From assembly GCA_029260555.1 (NCBI GenBank), contig JAJDCZ010000022.1, positions 62,001-126,000 of the forward strand: a DNA stretch of 64,000 nt. Reading direction: 5' to 3'. Below the pieces are notes generated by a model that was not told where the DNA came from, did no database searches, and was given only the letters and a program-made list of their open reading frames with translations. Positions 17,651 through 25,367 of the stretch are shown here, piece by piece. The stretch comes from Phycisphaerales bacterium. GTDB taxonomy: Bacteria > Planctomycetota > Phycisphaerae > Phycisphaerales > UBA1924. How positions within the stretch are numbered: the first letter of the stretch is position 1; each line of letters starts with the position of its first letter. Made by a program: the position numbers and the translations under genes.

Positions 17651-17839
17651 CACTTATGAAGGCGTGTCAACTCCAGATTCCATTCCGTCCTCAGCCCTTA
17701 AAAACTCGGGCTTTCAAACCCCCCTCCGTCCCCCCCTCCCTCACCCTTTCCACTCTCCATCCTCGTGCAACCCCCATCCACCAGTCTCATCCTGCTTTTT
17801 CAGATTCAATGAAAAAGCAAAAAAACCTTCATCCAGTGC

Positions 17840-18289
17840 TCAAAGATCAAACGGATCGGCACTGCCCAGCATTTCGTCCAGCAGCCCGAGATGCCTCTCC
17901 TGATTCTGCAGCCACTTCTCGCGATCCACTACACTCAGATATTGACCCGAGCCTAGCACCATCACTTCGCCCCCAAGACCTGAGATTTTCAGATGAAGCT
18001 TGGGAATCGTGATTCGCCCGGCAGAATCGGGCACAATCCCTGCTGTGTAGCTGTGCAAAACCGCGTTGCGACTCGCCTGTTTTGTGTCGGGTGTCAGAGT
18101 CTGCTCGGCCATGGCGTCGGCCAGGTGCTGATAGGTCGTTTCGGTGTAAAGTTTCAGTTCCCCGCTGCGAGGCACACACTTCCACTCGGCCCCATCGCGC
18201 TCCGGGTCCCATCGGTTGCGAATGCTCGCGGGAATCGCAAGCCTCGCTTTGGAATCGATGAGATGCTCGAATTGGCCGGTAAACAGCAA
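17840..18289 (-). CDS. mraZ: Transcriptional regulator MraZ
   Basis: A 149-residue MraZ with two AbrB-like DNA-binding halves: FEHLIDSKARLAIPASIRNRW (split by a turn) at the N-terminus and GIVPDSAGRITIPKLHL at about 87-103; both carry the 'D..GR..IP' signature. MraZ normally opens the division and cell-wall (dcw) operon and binds repeats in front of it. Here it is alone: no rsmH, ftsL or mur gene follows, and I see no GTGGG repeats upstream. The start is the first ATG of the frame, in LFTGQFEHLID, where the family normally begins. The gene borders the candidate origin region. Confidence 0.93.
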   Translation of the reverse strand: MLFTGQFEHLIDSKARLAIPASIRNRWDPERDGAEWKCVPRSGELKLYTETTYQHLADAMAEQTLTPDTKQASRNAVLHSYTAGIVPDSAGRITIPKLHLKISGLGGEVMVLGSGQYLSVVDREKWLQNQERHLGLLDEMLGSADPFDL

Positions 18290-18546
18290 GATCAGTGTTC
18301 CTCATGGGCATTCGAGGGATTATGCCCCTAATCGCTGTCCAATGCAAGCACAATATGGAACATCGGTAAAATTCTTTTCGTTATTCACAGGCTATCCCCA
18401 AGCCACCTCCAAACACATGCCTCACAATGGATACAAGTTCTGAACAAGGTCCGATATCTGTTGATATGCTGGCGTGTGCATCATCGCCGGTCTCTTGAGT
18501 TGGTCCGAAATTGAGCCGACGGTGAGGCAAGAGGATTGCGCCTGAA
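18290..18546. other. Candidate replication origin region
   Basis: A 257-base stretch between two divergently read genes. It holds one full match to the DnaA box TTWTNCACA (TTATTCACA, 18381-18389), with three looser ones close by: TTATGCCCC 18320-18328, CTATCCCCA 18392-18400 and TGTTGATAT 18459-18467. Plus-strand composition turns from C-rich to G-rich at about 18.4-18.8 kb, which is how an origin shows up. No dnaA or dnaN gene is in the window. Without a genome-wide skew plot this stays a hypothesis; the same region must also hold the promoters of mraZ and the flavin reductase. Confidence 0.35.
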
Positions 18547-19014
18547 ATGTCAGACGAAAACACCACGCCTGAGATTCCCTTTGATGCGCTTCCAAGTGCC
18601 ACATACATCATGACAGCAACGCATGATCACAAGCGCTCGGGCATGGTTGTGCATTGGGTTCAGCCTGCCTCACTTGATCCGCCACTGCTTTGTGTTGTTG
18701 CACTTAAGGGGCATGCGGTTAATCCACTGATCCGTGACAGCAGAACCTTTGGCATTTGCCGTATTCAGCAGAACGATCGTCTTGTGTTGCGAGCGTTTTC
18801 CAGCTTTACGCCTCTGGATGATCAGATCGACTTGCTGGAGGAGCCGATCGACCCGTTTGATTCGCTGGAGGTGTTTACGCTTGGCACAGGTTCGCCTCTG
18901 CTTCGTCGATCAATAGTGGCGTTTGATTGTGAAGTTGTGCGCAGGTTTGATCTTGAAGCTGACTACGAACTTTTCATAGGCCGCATCGTTGGGGTACATG
19001 AGTCAGATGCCTGA
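18547..19014 (+). CDS. Flavin reductase-like domain protein
   Basis: 155 residues of the FMN-binding split-barrel (flavin reductase-like) fold. Family pattern: a Pro-Ser-Ala-Thr start to the first strands (DALPSATYIMTA), SLDPPLLCVVALKGHAVNPLI (the FMN phosphate loop), TFGICRIQQND and a C-terminal strand ending DYELFIGRIVGVH. Such proteins reduce FMN with NAD(P)H for a partner monooxygenase, or bind haem or flavin in other roles; no partner is next door. The gene's last 52 bases overlap the convergent glycosyltransferase, an unusually long tail-to-tail overlap. Confidence 0.85.
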   Translation: MSDENTTPEIPFDALPSATYIMTATHDHKRSGMVVHWVQPASLDPPLLCVVALKGHAVNPLIRDSRTFGICRIQQNDRLVLRAFSSFTPLDDQIDLLEEPIDPFDSLEVFTLGTGSPLLRRSIVAFDCEVVRRFDLEADYELFIGRIVGVHESDA

Positions 19015-20183
19015 ACAAGTTCGCTCTCATCACACTCGGGATCTGCAAGAACTTTCGTGATTAACGCCTTGAATCTGGTGTTGAAAGTTTCTGCAGAGAA
19101 TCGCTGGGCATGAGCTGCGCACGCTTGTGCATCATTCGGCACAACTTTGCATGCCTGAACAATTGCCTGAGGCGTTGGGTCGTCAAAAAAAGCGCCTGTT
19201 TGTGCATGAATGACGGTGTCCAGTGCGCCGCCTTGGGCGCGGGCGACAACGGGCAGGCCACAGGCCTGGGCTTCGACAGCGATGATGCCAAAATCTTCAA
19301 CTTGCGGGAAAACCAACAGCTGGCAGGTGCGGTAGAGCGTTCGAAGTTGTTCATCGCTCACTCGGCCCAGGAAAAAAATGCTCTTTTCAAGGGCATCGCC
19401 TGCAAGAATCTGCAGTTGTTTGCGTTGTGTGCCACCGCCGACAATATGAAGCTGCGCGCCTGCAAGTTTGGCAGCAGCAATGGCAAGATCAAACCTTTTG
19501 TAAGGCTCAAGCGCGCCCACCGCCAGCCAGATCGGTTGACGCACCGCATCTGGATCAATCGAATAAAACTCGGTGTTGACCGGCGGATGGATTACGATGG
19601 ATGGCCTGTCGTAACACGCACGGATTCGCCTGGCAATATGGGAAGAGTTTGCAACAAAGTGAGTGACATGGGCTGCGGTTTTGCGATCCCATGCACAGAA
19701 GCGTTTTCCAAAGAGTTTTAGGCCGACGCCTTTGAGACCTTGTGAGTCGTTTTCGCTTAAAGCCCATGCGTATCGAGCCGGGCTATGGCAAAAGCACACA
19801 TGGGCGATGCCTCGCGGCGGCGCCAGCCCCTTGATGGCGCAAGAACTGGTCGTTACCAGCAGATCGATTGCACTCTGGTTCTGATTGCTGGCAAGGGTGC
19901 GCGACAGACGATCGATCGCTGAGGGATAAAGCGGAAACAGCCATCGGCGTAACGATGTCGGCCCCATCGGGATGCGCTGGAGCATGGAAGTTGTGCGAGG
20001 CAATGTGTCGATCTGCTCGCTGAGCGAAATGCCCGAATCGGTCATGGTGTATAGGCGATTGATGGATCCGGTTTGGGCGAGTGTTTGTGCGATGGCGTCA
20101 AGGACAGCTTCGCCGCCCCTGTTGGTGCAGAGCCAGTCATGACCCAGAGCAAACGCAGGTTGTCTTGAGGCAGCGTCTATCAT
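18963..20183 (-). CDS. Glycosyltransferase family 4 (WbaZ-like)
   Basis: A 406-residue GT-B fold enzyme. The N-terminal half has HDWLCTNRGGEAVLDAI and HVCFCHSPARYAW, which mark the WbaZ-like mannosyltransferase group; the C-terminal half has AVGALEPYKRFDLAIAAAKL for nucleotide-sugar binding and the EDFGIIAVEAQACGLPVVA motif with the E-x7-E pair. It would use a GDP- or UDP-sugar to extend a surface polysaccharide or lipid in the cytosol. It is alone, without other polysaccharide genes, and divergent from the amidohydrolase. The C-terminus overlaps the flavin reductase end by 52 bases and is not conserved in kind, so a recent loss of an earlier stop is possible. Confidence 0.88.
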   Translation of the reverse strand: MIDAASRQPAFALGHDWLCTNRGGEAVLDAIAQTLAQTGSINRLYTMTDSGISLSEQIDTLPRTTSMLQRIPMGPTSLRRWLFPLYPSAIDRLSRTLASNQNQSAIDLLVTTSSCAIKGLAPPRGIAHVCFCHSPARYAWALSENDSQGLKGVGLKLFGKRFCAWDRKTAAHVTHFVANSSHIARRIRACYDRPSIVIHPPVNTEFYSIDPDAVRQPIWLAVGALEPYKRFDLAIAAAKLAGAQLHIVGGGTQRKQLQILAGDALEKSIFFLGRVSDEQLRTLYRTCQLLVFPQVEDFGIIAVEAQACGLPVVARAQGGALDTVIHAQTGAFFDDPTPQAIVQACKVVPNDAQACAAHAQRFSAETFNTRFKALITKVLADPECDESELVQASDSCTPTMRPMKSS

Positions 20184-20227
20184 TCAGGCAATCATTGCAC
20201 ACCAGCGGGCATGACAGGAGATTGCTT

Positions 20228-21358
20228 GTGACAAACCAACCTGCCCCGGCCAATCGTCTGGGGCTCTGCTATGAAAAACTGGGCGCGGACTTTGCCAAGT
20301 TTGATCAGCCCATCATTGATACTCATGCTCACATCAATGGTCCTGCAGCAGCACGGATTTATGCTCGTGCTGCTGAAAGCTACAGCATCGGTCGAACCTA
20401 CTCCATGACTCATCTTGATCAGGCGAAAGCGGTTCAGGAGGTGATGGGTGATCGGATTCGCTTTATTGCGGTGCCGAACTTCATGTCAGAAGACAAGGGC
20501 TTTGCGTTCCGGCAAGGCTTTCTGGACGATATCAAGCGGTTTCATGCCGAGTTTGGCGCGTACATTGTCAAGTTCTGGGCTGCGCCGCGATTTGTTGATT
20601 ATTTTGATCCGCAAACAGATCCGGACATGCAGGGGCTGGACAGCCCATGGCGAAACAAGCAGGCAGAGCTGGCGTGCGAGCTGGGCATGTCGTTCATGGT
20701 GCATATCGGTGATCCGGATACATGGTTTGCGACGAAGTATGCCGATGCTTCGCGGTACGGGACCAAGGCTGAGCAGTATGCGGGGCTTGAGCGGATGCTG
20801 GATCGGTTTGATCGACCCTGGATTGCAGCACATATGGGTGGTTGGCCTGAGGATCTGGATTTTCTTGATGGGCTGCTCGAGCGACATGACAACCTGCATC
20901 TGGATACATCCGCGACCAAGTGGATGGTGCGTGAACTGAGCAGGCATTCTGTGGAAAGATTCTGCACATTCATGAAACGCTGGAAGGGGCGGATACTTTT
21001 TGGTTCAGACATCGTTACCAGCGATGAACATCTGCACACGAGTGATGAAGACACGCAACGATTCGCAGCTCATCTGGCCAGTGGCGAGCAGGATGCTTTT
21101 GATTTGTATGCAAGTCGGTACTGGGCGCTTAAAACACTGCTCGAGAGCAAGTATGAAGGTGAATCGCCGATTGCTGATCCTGATCTGATGATGGTTGAGC
21201 CGGATCGGTATGACGAGATGTCAGCTCCTGCACTGAATGGCAAGAACTTGCCTGCTGATGTACTGGAATGGATCTATTTCCGCTCAGCACACAAACTCTT
21301 TGCACCCTGGGAGGGCGGCCAAGCTGCAGAGCCTGGTTCAAAGCGTATTTCAGTCTGA
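20228..21358 (+). CDS. Amidohydrolase family protein (Amidohydro_2 type)
   Basis: A metal-dependent hydrolase or decarboxylase with a TIM barrel, 376 residues. Metal ligands are visible in IIDTHAHING (H-x-H after strand 1), AHMGGWPEDLDFLDGLLERH with its His after strand 6, and LFGSDIVTSDEH with the Asp after strand 8. NLHLDTSATKW is also typical of this group, which includes gamma-resorcylate and ACMSD decarboxylases and dihydropyrimidinase relatives; the substrate cannot be told. I start at GTG 20228 because AGGAG lies eight bases upstream and longer forms would run deep into the divergent glycosyltransferase. The stop overlaps the end of the convergent lipoprotein gene by 9 bases. Confidence 0.85.
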   Translation: MTNQPAPANRLGLCYEKLGADFAKFDQPIIDTHAHINGPAAARIYARAAESYSIGRTYSMTHLDQAKAVQEVMGDRIRFIAVPNFMSEDKGFAFRQGFLDDIKRFHAEFGAYIVKFWAAPRFVDYFDPQTDPDMQGLDSPWRNKQAELACELGMSFMVHIGDPDTWFATKYADASRYGTKAEQYAGLERMLDRFDRPWIAAHMGGWPEDLDFLDGLLERHDNLHLDTSATKWMVRELSRHSVERFCTFMKRWKGRILFGSDIVTSDEHLHTSDEDTQRFAAHLASGEQDAFDLYASRYWALKTLLESKYEGESPIADPDLMMVEPDRYDEMSAPALNGKNLPADVLEWIYFRSAHKLFAPWEGGQAAEPGSKRISV

Positions 21359-22066
21359 GCTTGGAGTGTCGGTGGCAGCTTTAGCGGGTGGTGGTGTTTT
21401 TTTGCTTTGTGTTGAGGGAATGGGGGTTGCGACAGCGAGCAGGTCGTCGAAACGCGCCTGGATTGTGCGGACGAGTTCGGGGTTTTGTTGAGCGGTGAAG
21501 CTGACAGAAGCCTGAGAGGCTCCGAGGCGATCGGCAAAGCCTGCGGATCGGCTCAAGAGGCGGAGTGTGGATTTTCTGGTTGAGCCGGCGAATTTTTTGC
21601 CGGTGGGTTTGTTTTTGGGTATGAAGAATCCGCCGCCGCCATAGATCCCGACGCGGCCTTGGGAGATGATGGCGTGGCGAAGGGTTGCTGTGGAAGCTTC
21701 GGAGGCGATGGGCGTTTTGCCAGCTTTGGGGACAACGAAAAGGTGCAGATGCATGATCTGGCCTGTGATGTTGGAGATGGGCGCGCCGGGTGTGAGATCC
21801 TGCAGCGAAAGGTCTGTGAGGTAGACATCAGCTTCATTTTCGCTCTGGCTGATGAAGACGATGGTTGAAAATGAAGGTTTAAGGAGCAGGCCTTGATCCA
21901 GCGAGCGGATGGATGCCTGGCCGGTGGGGCTGGACCAGCCCGCCAGCCCGCTGAGAGAGCGGCAACCCGGCATCAAGAAAAGTGCAGACAGGAACAGCAG
22001 CAACAAAGCCAGATGCCCGATCCTGCATATGAGAGGGTTTTTATGGTAGTGGGAGATGTTTTGCAC
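21350..22066 (-). CDS. Lipoprotein, unknown function
   Basis: 238 residues with a signal peptide whose hydrophobic core (about 18-33) ends in LMPGC, a good lipobox; Cys35 would be lipidated. The mature part is beta-rich, with ADVYLTDLSL, GQIMHLHLFVVPKAGKTPI and a Gly-rich strand GRVGIYGGGGFFIP, and ends in a low-complexity Thr/Pro/Lys tail. The text fits a protein that writes or compares values, but I do not recognise a family. The overlap of 9 bases with the amidohydrolase end is tail to tail. It is divergent from the TPR protein gene. Confidence 0.65.
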   Translation of the reverse strand: MQNISHYHKNPLICRIGHLALLLLFLSALFLMPGCRSLSGLAGWSSPTGQASIRSLDQGLLLKPSFSTIVFISQSENEADVYLTDLSLQDLTPGAPISNITGQIMHLHLFVVPKAGKTPIASEASTATLRHAIISQGRVGIYGGGGFFIPKNKPTGKKFAGSTRKSTLRLLSRSAGFADRLGASQASVSFTAQQNPELVRTIQARFDDLLAVATPIPSTQSKKTPPPAKAATDTPSSD

Positions 22067-22118
22067 AGGGGAACAATACCAGAGGTGGGGGGGTTTGTCA
22101 GAATATCAGCTCAAAGGA

Positions 22119-22147
22119 CGGTGTATGAGTGAACGATACTGTATAAT
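22119..22147 (+). promoter_or_regulatory. Candidate promoter of the TPR protein gene
   Basis: A perfect TATAAT lies at 22142-22147, preceded directly by CTG. No good -35 hexamer is present at the usual distance. It would give a leader of about 42 bases with GGAG before the ATG at 22196. Confidence 0.35.
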
Positions 22148-22195
22148 TGTGCAGATCGCACAAAGCGACTGGCAGCGGGTGACAGGAGAATCGAC

Positions 22196-23296
22196 ATGGC
22201 TTGTCAAATAAACAGGATGGGGCATGGGTTTGGGTTCAGATATGGGCTGATACTTGCAGGTGCTGCACTCGTGATGGCGGGATTGCCAGCAGAGGGCCAG
22301 GGCGTGCGAGCGCAGACGCCTCGGACGAACACGACGAAAAGCTTGGGGTCTGGGCGGGGCGTGTTACCGATTAATCGCCAGATAAGCAGGCTGAGCCCGG
22401 TGACGGGGCGAGATATCAGGAATGTTGGGCCGCCAAATGGGCGCAATATTCATATCAACAATGCAGCTGAAAGATCGATTTACAGTGCTGAGGATCTGAG
22501 GACACATGTCCAGGCAGACCCGGTGGATATTGGCAGCGTCAGTGATCATTTCAGTGGCGGGTCGGGGCTGGGCGTGCGTCTGGAGCACGAATCGGGTGGG
22601 ACTCGATTGTCGGTGAATCTGAATACGGGTGCTGTGGTGCATTTGCCATCGTGCGACAGGCATGGCTCGGGCAACTGTCAGCGGATCAATCCCATTTACT
22701 GGCGGTATCCCTATGGATATGGGTATGGCAGGGGTTCGTATGTCAGTGTAGTGGGAGACTCGAGTGGCTATGGTGGGAATGTTGGCGTGGGAACGCCTGT
22801 CAGGGGCGGGGGGGCTTTGGGCGGGGGGGTGACGCAGGAGCAGCTTGATGAGATTGCAGCATTGCCTGGCAATGAGCGGGCGTATCGGTTGATGATGCTG
22901 GGGATGGTGAAGGATGCGGTGGCAGTGCTCCGAGAGTATCTGCGGCAATCGCCTGAGGATATGAAAGCAATGCGAATGCTGGGGCTGGGGCTGGTGCAGC
23001 AGGGCCGCCTTGACGAAGCGGTCGCGACGCTTTCACTGGCGTATTACACCGAACCTGGGCTGGCAGGACAGGTGGTAGAGCCGATCGAGTTGGGATTGAC
23101 CACTCGAGGCGTAAGGCAGGGGCTTCGCAAAGCAGTAGGGCACGCCAACAAGGTGCAGACCGGGTCTGCATGGCTTTTGGTTGGGGTTTTGATGCAAGTT
23201 GAAGGGCGCGAGGGTGTTGCGAGGCGGATGATTCAGCGTGCAGCAGAGCGCGGGCTGGAGAGTTCGGTCGCCGATGCAATGCTGGCGGAGCTTTAG
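22196..23296 (+). CDS. Exported TPR-repeat protein
   Basis: 366 residues. A signal peptide ends near residue 38 (AGLPAEG). Residues 45-205 are Gly/Ser/Arg-rich and low in predicted structure, with a Tyr-Gly run near 163-172 and further Gly-rich runs. Residues 212-366 are helical tetratricopeptide repeats (ALPGNERAYRLMMLGMVKDA, then SPEDMKAMRMLGLGLVQQGR, then a third incomplete unit), the usual protein-docking module. GGAG lies seven bases before the ATG. Likely a periplasmic or surface scaffold; no partner is evident nearby. Confidence 0.75.
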   Translation: MACQINRMGHGFGFRYGLILAGAALVMAGLPAEGQGVRAQTPRTNTTKSLGSGRGVLPINRQISRLSPVTGRDIRNVGPPNGRNIHINNAAERSIYSAEDLRTHVQADPVDIGSVSDHFSGGSGLGVRLEHESGGTRLSVNLNTGAVVHLPSCDRHGSGNCQRINPIYWRYPYGYGYGRGSYVSVVGDSSGYGGNVGVGTPVRGGGALGGGVTQEQLDEIAALPGNERAYRLMMLGMVKDAVAVLREYLRQSPEDMKAMRMLGLGLVQQGRLDEAVATLSLAYYTEPGLAGQVVEPIELGLTTRGVRQGLRKAVGHANKVQTGSAWLLVGVLMQVEGREGVARRMIQRAAERGLESSVADAMLAEL

Positions 23297-23388
23297 AACA
23301 GCAGAAAGACATGCGAGCGGAGTTGGCCTGGTCATGCTTGGAGTGTGCAAGGCACTAGCAGATAAGACTTTACATGGCATGAGGCTAT

Positions 23389-23964
23389 TTAGAGCGGGTC
23401 TGAGCAGTAGGTCCAGACGACTGCGTTTTGGGTGCTGTGCTTTTTGATGTAGTGGAATCCATTGATCTGGTGGATCCGGTCGCGGATGGGGAGGCAGCGA
23501 CAGCGGACAGCCCAGATGCCACCTGGTTGGACAAGCGATCTGTCTGAGAGCATTCGAGCACTGTCCTTTTTGGCGATGCCGATCCATTTGCGGGGTGTGT
23601 GGTCGGGGATGCGGGCCAGGGTGTGGAAATGGTGGTCATTGATGGCGACCGCGAGGACAGTGATTGCGTGTCTGAGGAGAGATGCGGCGAATTCGTCACA
23701 GGCGATTCGGGCAGCTTGGGGTGAGAGATGGACGGGAGGACGGGTCATGAGCATCTGCGATTGTATATGGAGTTTGTTATAGGTTCCGGGTGGGGGTGGG
23801 TTTTTGTAATCTCCCACAACATGTTCGCGATGGTGGCGGGCACGCCAGCCTCGATTATCACCACGGAGCCAGGTGCCATAGGTGTTCCCGTTGATGTGGT
23901 ACCAGTCATTCCAGGGGAGCATTGAGGGAGTATATATGGGTTGAGCAAAGGGAAATTGGTGCAT
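23389..23964 (-). CDS. IS200/REP-associated (Y1) transposase-like protein
   Basis: 191 residues of the HUH/Y1 transposase type. The N-terminal part has NTYGTWLRGDNRGWRARHH, which closely follows the pattern of REP-associated transposases in planctomycetes; the metal-binding His-hydrophobic-His is in NDHHFHTLARI; the catalytic Tyr is probably in FHYIKKH close to the C-terminus. These enzymes nick single-stranded DNA at hairpins, and the full copies are usually single, without inverted ends. I use ATG 23964; an upstream TTG (23970) or the later Met of MLPWNDWYH are alternatives. It sits just ahead of the ribosomal protein operon in the opposite direction, where secE and nusG would be expected. 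Confidence 0.75.
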   Translation of the reverse strand: MHQFPFAQPIYTPSMLPWNDWYHINGNTYGTWLRGDNRGWRARHHREHVVGDYKNPPPPGTYNKLHIQSQMLMTRPPVHLSPQAARIACDEFAASLLRHAITVLAVAINDHHFHTLARIPDHTPRKWIGIAKKDSARMLSDRSLVQPGGIWAVRCRCLPIRDRIHQINGFHYIKKHSTQNAVVWTYCSDPL

Positions 23965-23968
23965 GAGC

Positions 23969-23996
23969 AAGCCCAGGGATTTTGATCCCTGGGCTT
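23969..23996. repeat. Perfect 12-bp palindromic hairpin beside the transposase
   Basis: AAGCCCAGGGAT (23969-23980) and its exact complement (23985-23996) flank a TTTG loop. It lies five bases in front of the transposase start. REP-type transposases recognise hairpins of this sort near their own gene, so it may be the substrate; it could also be a transcription terminator or a dyad operator, though the T-run after it is poor. Confidence 0.55.
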
Positions 23997-24071
23997 TGAT
24001 CGATATAAGAGGGGTGTGGTGTTGCTTGGGGGGAAGTTGGTGCTAGGATTGGTTTCTGCGCAGCCGATGTG

Positions 24072-24123
24072 GCTTGCGCTGACAATTTGTGAGTAGACCG
24101 TTGGAACCACCGAGCTTGCGCTG
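24072..24123 (+). promoter_or_regulatory. Direct repeat in the rplK leader
   Basis: GCTTGCGCTG occurs twice, at 24072-24081 and 24114-24123, in the 189 bases between the palindrome and rplK. A weak promoter (TTGCTT, 16 bases, TAGGAT) lies near 24024-24051. The repeats may be part of the leader in which ribosomal protein L1 usually controls its own operon; I could not draw the L1 site itself. Confidence 0.3.
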
Positions 24124-24185
24124 GTCATTGGCTGACTGGCGTGTGTGGGCATTGTTGCTCTCAGGCCGGTGGGAGGTGGAGAAAT

Positions 24186-24614
24186 ATGGCCAAGAAACAA
24201 GTTATTGAACAGTTCAAGATCATGGCACCGGGTGGGAAGGCGACACCTGCGCCGCCTCTGGGTCCGGTGCTGGGCGCCAAGGGTGTGAACCCGGGGCAGT
24301 TTATTCAGCAGTTTAATGCACAGACGAGTGCGTTGAATGGCAAGATTGTGGGTTGCATTGTGACGGTCTTTAATGATCGTTCGTTCAGCTTTGAGGTCAA
24401 ATCGAGTCCTGCGAGTGTGCTGATCAAGGAGGCTGCGGGAATCGAGAAGGGATCCGGCGAGCCCAACAGCAACAAGGTTGGCAAGATCACCAAAGATCAG
24501 GTTAAGAAGATTGCTGAAGAGAAACTGGTGGATATGAACGCAGTTTCGGTTGAATCAGCGATGCGAGTGATCGAAGGCACAGCCCGTTCCATGGGCGTAG
24601 AGGTGGAAGGCTGA
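24186..24614 (+). CDS. rplK: 50S ribosomal protein L11
   Basis: 142 residues, the normal length. The N-terminal domain starts [20 protein letters not shown] and has the L11 signature [20 protein letters not shown]; the C-terminal RNA-binding domain covers 75-142 and ends [13 protein letters not shown]11 forms part of the GTPase-associated centre on 23S rRNA. ATG 24186 is chosen for the family start; GGAGGTGGAG is just upstream. rplA follows after three bases. The usual upstream neighbours secE and nusG are missing. Confidence 0.97.
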   Translation: MAKKQVIEQFKIMAPGGKATPAPPLGPVLGAKGVNPGQFIQQFNAQTSALNGKIVGCIVTVFNDRSFSFEVKSSPASVLIKEAAGIEKGSGEPNSNKVGKITKDQVKKIAEEKLVDMNAVSVESAMRVIEGTARSMGVEVEG

Positions 24615-24617
24615 TCA

Positions 24618-25319
24618 ATGCAAAAGGTAACCAAGCGATCAAAGGATAACGAGAAGTTGATTCCTGTGACGAGCCTGCCGGTCGGCGAGGCGATTGTGGC
24701 GATCAAGAAGTTCAAGGGGCCGAAGTTTGATCAGTCTGTCGAGGTGTGCATGCACCTTGGCGTTGATACCAAGCAGGCGGATCAGTTGGTGCGTGGATCG
24801 GTGTCATTGCCTAATGGCATTGGCAAGTCCAAGCGGGTCGTGGCATTTTGCCAGTCTGATGTGGTTAAACCCGCATTGGAAGCTGGTGCTGTGAAGGCTG
24901 GCGGCGTGGAACTGGTCGGCGATATTGAAAAAGGCTGGATGGATTTTGATGTTGCGGTGGCATCACCTGACATGATGCGTGTGATATCCAAGCTGGGTCG
25001 GGTGCTTGGTCCCAAGGGCTTGATGCCATCGCCCAAGGCGGGCACGGTGACCCAGGATGTTGCATCAGCGGTGAAGGAATATGCAGCAGGCAAGGTGGAG
25101 TATCGCACAGACAAGGGTGGGAATATCCATGCGATCATCGGGAAGATGAGTTTTTCTGATGCGGATCTGATTTCCAATTACAACCATTTTGTTGAGACGA
25201 TTGAGAAGGTCAGGCCTAACGCTGTCAAGGGCGAGTATGTCAAGAAGATCACGATGAGTGGGACGATGACACCTGGCGTTCAGATCGAGCATGAGTCAGC
25301 TGTTGTTGAGAGTGATTGA
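24618..25319 (+). CDS. rplA: 50S ribosomal protein L1
   Basis: Builds the L1 stalk of the large subunit and normally represses its own operon by binding the leader mRNA. 233 residues, full length, with KFDQSVEVCMHLGVDTKQAD, MMRVISKLGRVLGPKGLMP and TDKGGNIHAIIGKMSF blocks. The start lies three bases after the rplK stop, so the two are co-translated. Confidence 0.97.
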   Translation: MQKVTKRSKDNEKLIPVTSLPVGEAIVAIKKFKGPKFDQSVEVCMHLGVDTKQADQLVRGSVSLPNGIGKSKRVVAFCQSDVVKPALEAGAVKAGGVELVGDIEKGWMDFDVAVASPDMMRVISKLGRVLGPKGLMPSPKAGTVTQDVASAVKEYAAGKVEYRTDKGGNIHAIIGKMSFSDADLISNYNHFVETIEKVRPNAVKGEYVKKITMSGTMTPGVQIEHESAVVESD

Positions 25320-25367
25320 GAGTTGGGTTTTTTAAAGAGAGTTAGTTGATCCGAAAGGGTTTATAAG

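Larger units (their letters stand above)
17295..17839. other. Gap between AhpD-like gene and mraZ
   Basis: 545 bases without a credible protein. The central part (17462-17650) holds the candidate small RNA and its terminator on the minus strand, listed separately. The stretch 17700-17830 is a C-rich, low-complexity run on the plus strand with many CCC and TCC tracts and no structure I can name. Confidence 0.5.
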
